Source: Sulfurovum sp.
GTDB lineage: Bacteria; Campylobacterota; Campylobacteria; Campylobacterales; Sulfurovaceae
DNA length: 64,000 nt
Assembly: GCA_027062365.1 (NCBI GenBank)
Contig: JAMOTK010000022.1
Location: 1 to 64,000, forward strand
Direction of reading: 5' to 3'
The notes under the pieces are model-generated. The model saw only the letters and a list, made by a program, of their open reading frames with translations, ran no database searches and was not told where the DNA came from. Below, piece after piece: positions 53,844 through 63,058 of the stretch. A program made the position numbers and the translations under genes. Every line of letters starts with the position of its first letter. The first letter of the stretch is position 1.

Positions 53844-54531
53844 TTTAATCACACAGAAGAAGCCTTATAGTATTCTCTTAGTAGAAGATGAAAAGAAAAT
53901 ACGAGATAATTATGTACGATACCTTAAAAAGTACTTTAATGATGTATATGAAGCAGAAGATGGAGAAGTTGCGTATAGCCTATATCTTAAGTATCGACCA
54001 GAAATCTTAATATTAGATATCCATATACCGTCTTTAGATGGGTTGGCATTACTTAGTAGGATACGGCAAACAGACCATAAAACCAGATGCATTATGCTTA
54101 CAGCATATTCTGATACAGAATCTTTGTTAAAAGCCACGGAACTTAACCTCACCAAATATTTACTCAAACCTGTTTCTCGAACGCTATTAAGAGATACTTT
54201 AGATTTGGCTATCAAAGAATTAAAGACCTTTCTTGTGACTTCAACAGAGATATATCTGTTAAAAGAAGAATACTCTTGGGACTATCAAGAATCAAGATTA
54301 TTTCAAAATGATAATGAAGTCTCTTTAACAATGCAAGAAAGAGAGCTATTAATACTTTTTTTTAATAATATTTCACTCAATGTATCTTATGAAACGATTA
54401 TTTATCATCTTTGGGATGACTATACTCAAGAAAAAGTCAACGCTGTAAAAACACTCATTAAGGTATTACGAAAAAAATTGCCCCCAGAGACCATTCTCAA
54501 TATTTATGGTTTTGGCTATAGAATTGCATAA
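53830..54531 (+). CDS. OmpR-type response regulator
   Basis: A 233-aa regulator. The receiver (about 12-130) has VEDEKKIRDN, the phospho-acceptor Asp in LILDIHIPSLDG, LTAYSD and the Lys of LLKPVSR; the C-terminal DNA-binding winged helix (about 145-233) has MQERELLILFF, NAVKTLIKVLRKKLP and the final IYGFGYRIA. It overlaps the sensor gene by 14 bases and is surely its partner. The next gene encodes the DUF4214 protein behind a perfect 11-base inverted repeat, which could be its binding site. Confidence 0.9.
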   Translation: MKENNLITQKKPYSILLVEDEKKIRDNYVRYLKKYFNDVYEAEDGEVAYSLYLKYRPEILILDIHIPSLDGLALLSRIRQTDHKTRCIMLTAYSDTESLLKATELNLTKYLLKPVSRTLLRDTLDLAIKELKTFLVTSTEIYLLKEEYSWDYQESRLFQNDNEVSLTMQERELLILFFNNISLNVSYETIIYHLWDDYTQEKVNAVKTLIKVLRKKLPPETILNIYGFGYRIA

Positions 54532-54557
54532 ACTCACTACTTTATCACTTTTTTAGG

Positions 54558-54605
54558 ATAAACTATGTTTATGAAATAGGTATATTCTTATTTTACATAG
54601 TTTAT
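54558..54605. promoter_or_regulatory. 11-bp inverted repeat upstream of DUF4214 gene
   Basis: ATAAACTATGT (54558-54568) and ACATAGTTTAT (54595-54605) are perfect inverted repeats with a 26-base spacer containing a TATATT -10-like hexamer (54581-54586). The arms thus bracket a candidate promoter, followed by AAGGAGA and ATG 54626. It could be an operator for the adjacent response regulator or an RNA hairpin. Confidence 0.5.
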
Positions 54606-54625
54606 TTTAATTTAAGGAGAATTAT

Positions 54626-57600
54626 ATGAAAAGTATAATCAAAAAATCGTTACTAATCACAGTTTTACCCCTTGGAGCATTTGCAGTGGGTATCAATAAC
54701 TTAGACCCAGTGGTCAATTACAATATAGGTGCAGGGGCTACAGTGATTGATTCAGACCTAGCAGTAGTGACTACAGCAGGATTTAATGGTCAGTCTTTGG
54801 AGGTATCATTAGCAGATATGACCAGCAACGATCATATTAACTTGATTTCTACTCCTCAAGCATCTATTGTAGATGGTGAAATATCTGTAGTAGGTGGCAA
54901 CCTTTTTTTAGGTGATGGCACAATAGCTTCTCCTATCGGAGCTGTGGATTCTGTTTTTCAAGGAAATGGTAATAAATTGCGTTTAGACTTTTCTATAGGT
55001 TTTGAAAATGGTAGTTTCAATACAGGAAGTAATGGAGATACCACTATCTCAGGTTGGACTGTAGTTAACCAACAAGCGATACTTGATGGTACAACTACCA
55101 TTGCAGGACAACCTACCCCTATTGATTCTACCTATCCCATGCCTGTAGCTGGTAGTATGGAACCAGTACCTACAGATGGAAATGGAAATCCTATCCCTGC
55201 AACTGATACTGGTGTTGCTAGTATGACATATACTTCAACTCTCCAATCAGGCCAAGTTCCCGATGGCTCTGGTTTGTCTGTTGAATTAACAAGTGATGGT
55301 AACTCAGTTGATGGATATGCAGTGATTAGAGGACCATATATCGTGAGTAATGCTTCTGTAGCATTGGCTGCAAATGATACACTATCCTTTGACTGGAGAG
55401 CTGTAGGTGGAAGCGATTCTTTTGATGTTTTTGGATATATCGTAGATGTAGATACAGGACATACAGAAATCATCTTAGATAGAACAGGAACATCTGCTAG
55501 TGAAGATACACCTTGGGATGGTGTAGCATATACCGTGCAGAATCCTGGTAATTATAAATTTGTTTATATCTCAGGAACGTATGACTTTACGGGTGGTATG
55601 GCATTGGGTGGACAGCTTTATGTAGACAATGTTGTGGTGACACAAGCCAACCCTGCAACCATTTCTTCTACAAATATAGAAGCATTACTCAAAAAGATTA
55701 CCTACCATAACAGTGCATCTGTACCCAACATCTATGATAGAGCTTTGGCAATCACACTGAGTGATGATGCACCATCTTCTGTAACTGAAACCACAACACT
55801 CGTACGTGAAAACCATGCACCTGTGAGTGTTGCTGCTACACATACAATAGACCAAGATACATCCAAAACATTTGCACTTAGTGATTTTGTGATGAGTGAT
55901 ACAGATGGGGATGCTTTGGTATCTATAACGATTGTTTCCTTGCCATCTGTTGGGACATTACAATTGAGTGGTACAAATGTGACAGCATCACAGGTTATAG
56001 TACCTGCAGATATAGGCAATCTAGTATATACACCAGTCGCAGGGGCAACAGGTGTAGTATATGCATCATTTGACTTTAGTCTTTCAGATGGTAAATTAGC
56101 ATCTAATGTTTCATCAGTTATTATCAATGTGGCACATGTAGATACTATACCTGTAGCAACGGGTGTTTCATTGACAGGTACTATGTCATCATTGTCAACA
56201 CTTACAGGTAATTATACTTATAGTGATGTAGATAATGATACAGAAGCAGGTACAACATTCAAATGGTATCGTTCTACTGATGCTTCAGGTACAGGTAAAA
56301 CACTTATTTCAGGAGCTACAGCACAAAGTTATACACTAGGGGCTGCAGATGTGGGTAAATTTATTAGCTTTGAAGTGACTGTTGCCAATGCAAATGCCTC
56401 AGGTGTAGCTGTAGAAAGTGCGATTAGTATCACATCTGTCATAGCAAATACTGTCCCTGTGGCAAGTAATGTAAATATATCAGGTACATTTGAAGTAGGT
56501 CAATCACTTTCAGGTAACTATATATATGCAGATGCAGAGAATGATGTAGAATCAGGTACAACATTCAAATGGTATCGTTCAAATGATGCCTCAGGTACAG
56601 GTAAAACACTTATCTCAGGAGCTACAGCACAAAGCTATACATTAGTGTCTGCAGATGCAGGGAAGTTCCTTAGCTTTGAAGTTACTGTGAGTAATGTAAA
56701 TAGCTCTGGTGTCGCAGTAGAAAGTAGTATTAATTCTACTATAGTTGACTCTTTACCTGTTACTTCCAATGTTTCATTTACAGGTACATTAGAAATTAAT
56801 GCAACACTTACAGGTACTTATACTTACAATGATACAGATGGCGATGTAGAAGCAGGTACAACATTCAAATGGTATGAATCATCAGATGATGCTGGTTCAG
56901 ATAAAACAGAAATTGTAGGAGCTGTAAGCCAAACATATATGCTCACAGTAGCACAAGACAATAAATACATCAGCTTTGAAGTAACCGTTGCCAATGCAAA
57001 TGGTACAGGTAATACAGAGGAAAGTACGATTAACCCAGAAAAAGTAGTTGATGGTACAAGTATCCGTGTATGTATCGAAAAGCTTTATAACACAGTACTT
57101 GATAGAGAAGCTGATACAGAAGGACTTGATTATTGGACAACTCAATTAGAAACTGCTAAAATTGGTGGTGCTGACCTTATTAGGAAATTTTTTAGCCTAC
57201 AGTCATTTACTGATAGAAACCTAGATGATGCAACGTATGTAGAAACTTTGTATCTTGCAGTCCTTAATCGACAAGCAGATACAGGTAGTTTGAATTTTTG
57301 GTTATCAAAACTAGAAGAAGGTGTTTCAAGAACAGATATGTTAGATAAGTTTTTAGCTACACAAGGGTTTGCAGATAGATGTGCAAAATACAATGTAGCC
57401 CCAGCACACGCAGGTGTGGTATCTTATGTTGAACGTTTATATGTCGAGCTTTTAGGACGTGATTCAGAGCCAGAAGGTCTTGAATACTGGACGACTAGGC
57501 TAGTAAATGGTACATTGAGTGCTTCAGATATTGCAAGAAAATTTTTACTATCTTCAGGATTCACTACTACAACATCGGATGATGTAGTATATTTAACCAA

Positions 57601-57760
57601 ACTTTATAAAACATTTTTGAACCGTGAACCGGATCAAGGTGGTTTGGATTATTGGTTGAATAAACTATCCACTGGGGTAACTAGAAATACTGTAGCAGAA
57701 ATATTTTTAGGGTCACAAGGATTTATCAATCTTGCCAATTCATATAGTATTCGTCCGTAA
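54626..57760 (+). CDS. secreted Ig-like/cadherin-like protein with DUF4214 repeats
   Basis: A 1044-aa extracellular protein. A signal peptide (1-20, cleavage after AFA) precedes a beta-rich region (about 30-385), a cadherin-like domain (about 395-505, with SDTDGDALVSI), three ~100-residue Ig-like repeats (about 506-806; each has SGTTFKWYRS or AGTTFKWYRS/YES and KFISFEV-like strands), and four ~50-residue DUF4214 units (about 812-1040, with LDREADTEGLDYWTTQL, LLGRDSEPEGLEYW, FLNREPDQGGLDYWLNKL). DUF4214 domains occur in surface and type I secreted proteins, but here a Sec signal is present. It is preceded by an 11-base inverted repeat and followed by a terminator. Likely a surface or S-layer-like adhesin; function inferred. 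Confidence 0.82.
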   Translation: MKSIIKKSLLITVLPLGAFAVGINNLDPVVNYNIGAGATVIDSDLAVVTTAGFNGQSLEVSLADMTSNDHINLISTPQASIVDGEISVVGGNLFLGDGTIASPIGAVDSVFQGNGNKLRLDFSIGFENGSFNTGSNGDTTISGWTVVNQQAILDGTTTIAGQPTPIDSTYPMPVAGSMEPVPTDGNGNPIPATDTGVASMTYTSTLQSGQVPDGSGLSVELTSDGNSVDGYAVIRGPYIVSNASVALAANDTLSFDWRAVGGSDSFDVFGYIVDVDTGHTEIILDRTGTSASEDTPWDGVAYTVQNPGNYKFVYISGTYDFTGGMALGGQLYVDNVVVTQANPATISSTNIEALLKKITYHNSASVPNIYDRALAITLSDDAPSSVTETTTLVRENHAPVSVAATHTIDQDTSKTFALSDFVMSDTDGDALVSITIVSLPSVGTLQLSGTNVTASQVIVPADIGNLVYTPVAGATGVVYASFDFSLSDGKLASNVSSVIINVAHVDTIPVATGVSLTGTMSSLSTLTGNYTYSDVDNDTEAGTTFKWYRSTDASGTGKTLISGATAQSYTLGAADVGKFISFEVTVANANASGVAVESAISITSVIANTVPVASNVNISGTFEVGQSLSGNYIYADAENDVESGTTFKWYRSNDASGTGKTLISGATAQSYTLVSADAGKFLSFEVTVSNVNSSGVAVESSINSTIVDSLPVTSNVSFTGTLEINATLTGTYTYNDTDGDVEAGTTFKWYESSDDAGSDKTEIVGAVSQTYMLTVAQDNKYISFEVTVANANGTGNTEESTINPEKVVDGTSIRVCIEKLYNTVLDREADTEGLDYWTTQLETAKIGGADLIRKFFSLQSFTDRNLDDATYVETLYLAVLNRQADTGSLNFWLSKLEEGVSRTDMLDKFLATQGFADRCAKYNVAPAHAGVVSYVERLYVELLGRDSEPEGLEYWTTRLVNGTLSASDIARKFLLSSGFTTTTSDDVVYLTKLYKTFLNREPDQGGLDYWLNKLSTGVTRNTVAEIFLGSQGFINLANSYSIRP
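56140..57045 (+). repeat. three tandem Ig-like repeats in DUF4214 protein
   Basis: The segment starting GGTACAACATTCAAATGG recurs at 56249, 56555 and 56855, offsets of 306 and 300 bases (102 and 100 codons). Copies 1 and 2 share long identical stretches around 56249-56350 and 56555-56655; copy 3 is more diverged. Confidence 0.85.
57055..57755 (+). repeat. four tandem DUF4214 units
   Basis: Four units of roughly 50 codons, each with a Leu-Tyr ... Leu-Arg/Gly-Arg ... Asp/Glu-x-x-Gly-Leu ... Tyr-Trp pattern (for example READTEGLDYW and REPDQGGLDYW). They differ mainly in linker length. Confidence 0.75.
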
Positions 57761-57777
57761 GTATGATTTGACATATT

Positions 57778-57806
57778 CTCCCTTCAAGTTTTTTGGAGGG
57801 AGTTTT
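57778..57806 (+). terminator. rho-independent terminator after DUF4214 gene
   Basis: CTCCCTTCA (57778-57786) pairs with TGGAGGGAG (57794-57802) with one mismatch, followed by TTTT. It lies 18 bases after the TAA at 57758-57760. Confidence 0.75.
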
Positions 57807-57845
57807 ATATGTATACAGTGTAATTCTAAATTTCCCCCTGATATA

Positions 57846-57878
57846 AAACTATCACAAAATATACTATGTAGATAGTTT
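57846..57878. promoter_or_regulatory. 8-bp inverted repeat between DUF4214 gene and gmd
   Basis: AAACTATC (57846-57853) and GATAGTTT (57871-57878) are perfect inverted repeats. The arm shares AAACTAT with the inverted repeat at 54558-54605. It lies 147 bases before gmd and could be a second site for the same regulator. The remaining 57807-58024 stretch has no gene. Confidence 0.35.
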
Positions 57879-57994
57879 CAATCCCTTCAACTTCACTCAA
57901 TAGCCTTACTTTAATTATATAAATATTTTTAGTTTTATAAGAAGTATATTCTTCTAATAACGTGATATTATGATAAAATTAGATAAAATGTTAA

Positions 57995-59058
<1,064 letters not shown>

Positions 59059-59059
<1 letters not shown>

Positions 59060-59937
59060 TGAATAAAGTTTTAATTACGGGTATAGATAGTTTTACAGGA
59101 GGACATCTCTCAAAATATCTTATCGCTTGTGGATATGATGTATATGGTACTTCTAAGTTTAAGAGTAGTGATAAACTTTATCAATGTGATATTACAAAAA
59201 AAGATAATATTTTAGTTATGTTAGAAGAAATAAAGCCTGACTACTTGATTCATCTTGCTGGTATATCTTTTACGGAACATGGAGATAAAGAAGCGTTTTA
59301 TAAAGTAAATACTATAGGGACTAGTAATGTTTTAGAGGCTTTTATAGAACTTTCTCTAAATCCTAAAAAAATTATTTTAGTCAGTAGTGCCACTGTATAT
59401 GGAACCCAAGGTTTAGAAGTAATTGATGAATCTTTATGTGCAAAACCAGCCAATCATTATGGAGCAAGTAAGTATGCAATGGAGTCTCTAACACGAGGGT
59501 ATTTCAACAAATTACCAATTATTATTACACGACCTTTTAATTATACAGGAGTAGGACAGAGTGATAATTTTTTAATCCCTAAAATTGTGAATCATTTTAA
59601 GGAAAATAAATCAACTATAGAACTCGGTAATTTAAATGTTATTAGAGAATTTAATGATATTGAATTTGTTTGTGAAGTGTATAAAAGATTATTAGAGAAT
59701 GATAGTACAGGAGAAGTCGTAAATATCGCATCTAACCGAGGGATTAAGCTTGTTGATGTTATTGATATGATGAATAATATCGCTGGGTATACTATTGAAG
59801 TAAAAGTAAACCCAGCATTTGTACGAAAAGATGAAATTAAATCTTTGACAGGTAGTAATACTAAACTTTGGAGTATGGTTGGAAAAATTGAACAAATTAA
59901 TTTCCAAAATACGCTAAAGAAAATGTATCAAATATAA
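59059..59937 (+). CDS. rmd: GDP-4-dehydro-6-deoxy-mannose reductase-like SDR
   Basis: A 292-aa epimerase/reductase of the SDR family. LITGIDSFTGGHLSKYL at the start, HLAGIS, SSATVYGTQG, the catalytic YGASKYAME and RPFNYTGVGQSDNFLIPKIV match Rmd, which reduces the Gmd product to GDP-D-rhamnose; GMER/fucose synthase is a looser alternative. The true start is ATG 59059, overlapping the gmd stop (ATGA); TTG 59056 would add one residue. The gene ends nine bases before a convergent GT2 gene. Confidence 0.8.
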
Positions 59938-59945
59938 CTGTATAC

Positions 59946-60692
59946 TCATTTATATTTGAAAAAACCATTATACGTATAATGTAAAAAATAATAAACACTT
60001 CTAATAAAAGAAATCTTTTCAATATTTCTATAAATATGCCATTGCCATTTTGCTGTTCGTAGTTTATTACTTGAAAGACTTTTTTTATAAATACGATAAT
60101 GGGCTAACGGTTCATTTATACCTTTTGCATAGGGAATCTTTTTTAGGATTTCTAATTTCATGATATAGTCTTCATGACCAATCGTTTGCATATAAAATTT
60201 CTTTAATTTTTTAGCATTATATATGGTTGTTAATGTACCGATAGTACTTGTTTTGAGCATATCAGTATAATTTACCTTGCTTGGTACTTTAAAATATTTT
60301 AATATTTGTCCATCTTGCCCCATAGTATAGTAAGCTGTATAACTTAGTAGTATATTGTTTTTTTGCATAAAAGAAAGTTGTTTTCTTAATTTATGTTCTA
60401 GCCATATATCATCAGCATCCAAAAAGGCTATATATTCTCCTTTAGCTTCTTCAATAGCTTTATTTCTACTTTTTGAGACACCAATATTTTTGATGTTTTG
60501 TATACACTTTATACGCGTATCTGTTTTCATATATTCTGCTATGATAAGATAACTTTTATCTGTAGAAGCATCATCTACAATGATTAACTCCCAATTTATA
60601 TAGCTTTGTATTTGTACCGATTGAATCATTTGTTTGATATATTTTTCAGAGTTATAACAGGGTGTAATAATTGAAACTAAAGCATTAATCAT
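59946..60692 (-). CDS. family 2 glycosyltransferase
   Basis: A 248-aa GT2 enzyme: SIITPCYNSEKYIKQMI, IIVDDASTDKSYLI, the DxD motif in FLDADDIWLEHKL and MGQDGQILKYFKVP. The C-terminus is basic and aromatic, with a 16-base perfect palindrome at 59966-59981 inside its last codons. It is the last gene of a leftward trio with the CDP-glycerol-type transferase and a GT4 (ATGA overlaps), convergent with the rmd-like gene. Confidence 0.88.
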   Translation of the reverse strand: MINALVSIITPCYNSEKYIKQMIQSVQIQSYINWELIIVDDASTDKSYLIIAEYMKTDTRIKCIQNIKNIGVSKSRNKAIEEAKGEYIAFLDADDIWLEHKLRKQLSFMQKNNILLSYTAYYTMGQDGQILKYFKVPSKVNYTDMLKTSTIGTLTTIYNAKKLKKFYMQTIGHEDYIMKLEILKKIPYAKGINEPLAHYRIYKKSLSSNKLRTAKWQWHIYRNIEKISFIRSVYYFLHYTYNGFFKYK

Positions 60693-61867
60693 TTTAACTT
60701 CTTTGATAAGATTTTTTTTGTGATAGCATTATAAATACGGCTACAATTTTGCTTATCTTTGAAATGGATGAAATATCTTTCACCTTCTTTCTGTTTTTTA
60801 GAAATTGAAATTTGTTTTGTCATGTTCGTAATAATATGTTCTACAAGAGATGGACTATCATCAAATACATCTCCAAAGATAGTATTCTCTAAATCAATCT
60901 CTGAACCAATTTTCTTAATATATTTTTCTCTATCAAACTGAAAAAACACAATAGGCTTTTGTAAATAATAAAAATCAGAACACATACTTGAATAATCTGT
61001 AATCATGAGTTCAGCAGACATGATTTCATTGTTTATATTAACCGATGGGGCTAAAATTTTGATAACATCATTTTCAAAGTCCTGAAATATACTATAATAC
61101 TGATGTAGCATATGGTGTAAATAAAAATGAATGTGAATATTGTTTTCTCGTAAAAATAGATGAAGATTTATATCTAAAAGTAAGGATTTATATTGATTAA
61201 AAAAGTCACTTTCTTTTAATATATTTTTACTACTTAACCAACTTCTCCAAGTGGGTGTGATGAGTATGACTCTTTGTGCATTTGGTATAGATTTAAGGAC
61301 ATCATGTCTTGCACTTCCTAATAGTTGTATTGCTGTAGGATTAATATTATATCCTAACATAGCTTTTTTAGAGAGTTCAGTAGAGGCAATAGCTAGGTCA
61401 TAGCTATAAAAAATAGCTTGTTTTAGTTTTGCTATTTTACCTTGATATTGAGGCATTTTTTTTAATGCTATTGTACCATGACTTAAATAGATTTTCAAAA
61501 CATGCGTATAAAAATGTTTTACGATAGGAAGAACAAAGCTAAAGGGAGCAATATCTGAATTTAAAGTATCAGAAAAAAGTACAACTTTTGCATAGTAAAA
61601 ATAGAGATAAGATTTTATACTACCCTTTATAAGTCTCTCTCCTTTAATGTCTTGCATGATAGAAGCATTTTTATCAACTATCCAATAGATATTGATAGAT
61701 GAATGATTTAGGAGGATGTATTCATAAAAAACTTTTGAGTTATCTGTGTAAAGTTTAGCATTATGCCCACCAATGAGCCAAACATCTTTTTGCTTTTTTG
61801 TAAATAAGAATAATACCAAAGCAATATAGGCATTAAAAATATAATAAATATTGTGTAGTAATTTCAT
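60689..61867 (-). CDS. CDP-glycerol glycerophosphotransferase-like protein
   Basis: A 392-aa protein of the TagB/TagF family, which transfers glycerol-phosphate or other polyol-phosphate from CDP-activated donors. Motifs: WLIGGHNAKLYTDNSKVFYEY near the N-terminus, LSHGTIALKKM (His of the HGT motif), ITPTWRSWL and ELMITDYSSMCSDFYYLQKP. Usual in Gram-positive teichoic acid synthesis, it appears also in Gram-negative capsules. No gene for a CDP-glycerol synthase is visible here. Start overlaps the GT4 stop (ATGA) beside an A9 run. Confidence 0.8.
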   Translation of the reverse strand: MKLLHNIYYIFNAYIALVLFLFTKKQKDVWLIGGHNAKLYTDNSKVFYEYILLNHSSINIYWIVDKNASIMQDIKGERLIKGSIKSYLYFYYAKVVLFSDTLNSDIAPFSFVLPIVKHFYTHVLKIYLSHGTIALKKMPQYQGKIAKLKQAIFYSYDLAIASTELSKKAMLGYNINPTAIQLLGSARHDVLKSIPNAQRVILITPTWRSWLSSKNILKESDFFNQYKSLLLDINLHLFLRENNIHIHFYLHHMLHQYYSIFQDFENDVIKILAPSVNINNEIMSAELMITDYSSMCSDFYYLQKPIVFFQFDREKYIKKIGSEIDLENTIFGDVFDDSPSLVEHIITNMTKQISISKKQKEGERYFIHFKDKQNCSRIYNAITKKILSKKLK

Positions 61868-62973
61868 TTTTTTTTCTTTTTATTAAGATGTGTATATAAT
61901 ATTTTGACTAATTTATTGGCTGAGATTTTCCAAGAAAACTTTTCAAAAAGATTGGTATTTATTTGAATAGGATGAATTAATATATCTTCCATCTTTTGTG
62001 ATATATCCTTTATATCATTTGTATTAGCATAATATACATTATCTAAAAAGAGTTCATGAAATACAGGAATATCACTTAAAAGTGTAGGAACGCCTAATTT
62101 AAGTGCTTCTAAAGGAGGAATACCAAATCCTTCATAGCGTGAAAGAAATAAAAAAGCTTTAGTATGATTAAGTAATATTTGTTTTTCTTCTTCACTAATA
62201 TAATTTGTAAAAATTACAGAATCTTCTAAATTATTTTTGCTTATATATTCTAAAACATGTGTATATAACCATCCTTTCTTCCCTGCAAAGACAAGCTGAA
62301 TAGGGAGTAGTGTCTCTTTTTTGAATAGGTGGAAAGCTTTAATAAGTATGAATGGATTTTTTCTTGGTTCAAGTGTGCCTAAGAATAAAAAATAATCTTG
62401 TTGAATTTTAAATTTTTTTAAAACATGAGAGTAGTTTTGATTTTTTTCCACAATTTTGGTAGTATCTGCATAAATGTAATCTATAGGTCTATTAAGGTCT
62501 AAAGTATTTTCTATATAATGTTTTATGTCTTTTTGTGAGGATTGTGATAATGTGATAATGTAATCACTATTTTTAATACTCTTTGCTAATTTTTGTCTAA
62601 AGTTTATAGTATGTTTTTTTGTTTGTAGGTCATCATAAAGTATAAGTGCAATATCATAGACCATATTGACTATAAGTGTATGACGTGGTTTAAATATCGG
62701 GTTAAAGATATATTGGCTTTCTATATAAATATCATATTCCCCCCAGTAAAGTTTACAGGGAATATATAAGTTATGATATAAAAACTGTTCAAAAAACCGA
62801 AATAGTTTATGTGGTTTCCTAGGAATAATTTTAGAAACATCATAAGTTTTATCTATCTGAATACTTTTAATAAGTTGTAATTCTTGGAAGAGATTTTCTA
62901 CAAATATTGGAATACCTGTTTTATGTAGTTTATACGCAGGACTATAATCAAAAAGAATTTTTAATTTATTCAT
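61864..62973 (-). CDS. family 4 glycosyltransferase
   Basis: A 369-aa GT4 (GT-B) enzyme. The C-terminal half has DYFLFLGTLEPRKNPFILI, LVFAGKKGWLYTHV, VIFTNYISEEEKQ and LFLSRYEGFGIPPLEALKLG with the E-x7-E motif. LYVPCKLYWGEY-like aromatic residues lie in the N-terminal acceptor region. The final lysines read through an A9 tract that immediately precedes the next start. It is first in a leftward trio; a promoter is expected in the 62974-63058 gap shared with manC. Confidence 0.88.
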   Translation of the reverse strand: MNKLKILFDYSPAYKLHKTGIPIFVENLFQELQLIKSIQIDKTYDVSKIIPRKPHKLFRFFEQFLYHNLYIPCKLYWGEYDIYIESQYIFNPIFKPRHTLIVNMVYDIALILYDDLQTKKHTINFRQKLAKSIKNSDYIITLSQSSQKDIKHYIENTLDLNRPIDYIYADTTKIVEKNQNYSHVLKKFKIQQDYFLFLGTLEPRKNPFILIKAFHLFKKETLLPIQLVFAGKKGWLYTHVLEYISKNNLEDSVIFTNYISEEEKQILLNHTKAFLFLSRYEGFGIPPLEALKLGVPTLLSDIPVFHELFLDNVYYANTNDIKDISQKMEDILIHPIQINTNLFEKFSWKISANKLVKILYTHLNKKKKK

Positions 62974-63001
62974 AGGTCACCTTCAAGTCTTTATACTTAT
63001 T

Positions 63002-63011
63002 TGTGTATAAT
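63002..63011 (+). promoter_or_regulatory. -10 element for manC
   Basis: TATAAT at 63006-63011 with TGTG just before it precedes the ATG at 63059; TTAAGGAAATT is the ribosome site. The leftward GT4 gene must have its promoter in the same short gap. Confidence 0.5.
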
Positions 63012-63058
63012 ACGAACCTAATTATAGCGAATAATTATTTTTAAGGAAATTAAAGACA

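Noticed and set aside
57872-57905. Sequence GTTTCAATCCCTTCAAC, similar to the start of several CRISPR repeats
   Set aside because: It occurs only once, with no second copy at spacer distance and no cas genes in the window. It overlaps the arm of an inverted repeat. Not a CRISPR array.
59966-59981. Perfect 16-base palindrome CATTATACGTATAATG followed by T-run on the minus strand, like a terminator
   Set aside because: It lies inside the last codons of the GT2 gene, is AT-rich with a weak stem, and would terminate before the stop codon. Could be chance; not called as a terminator.
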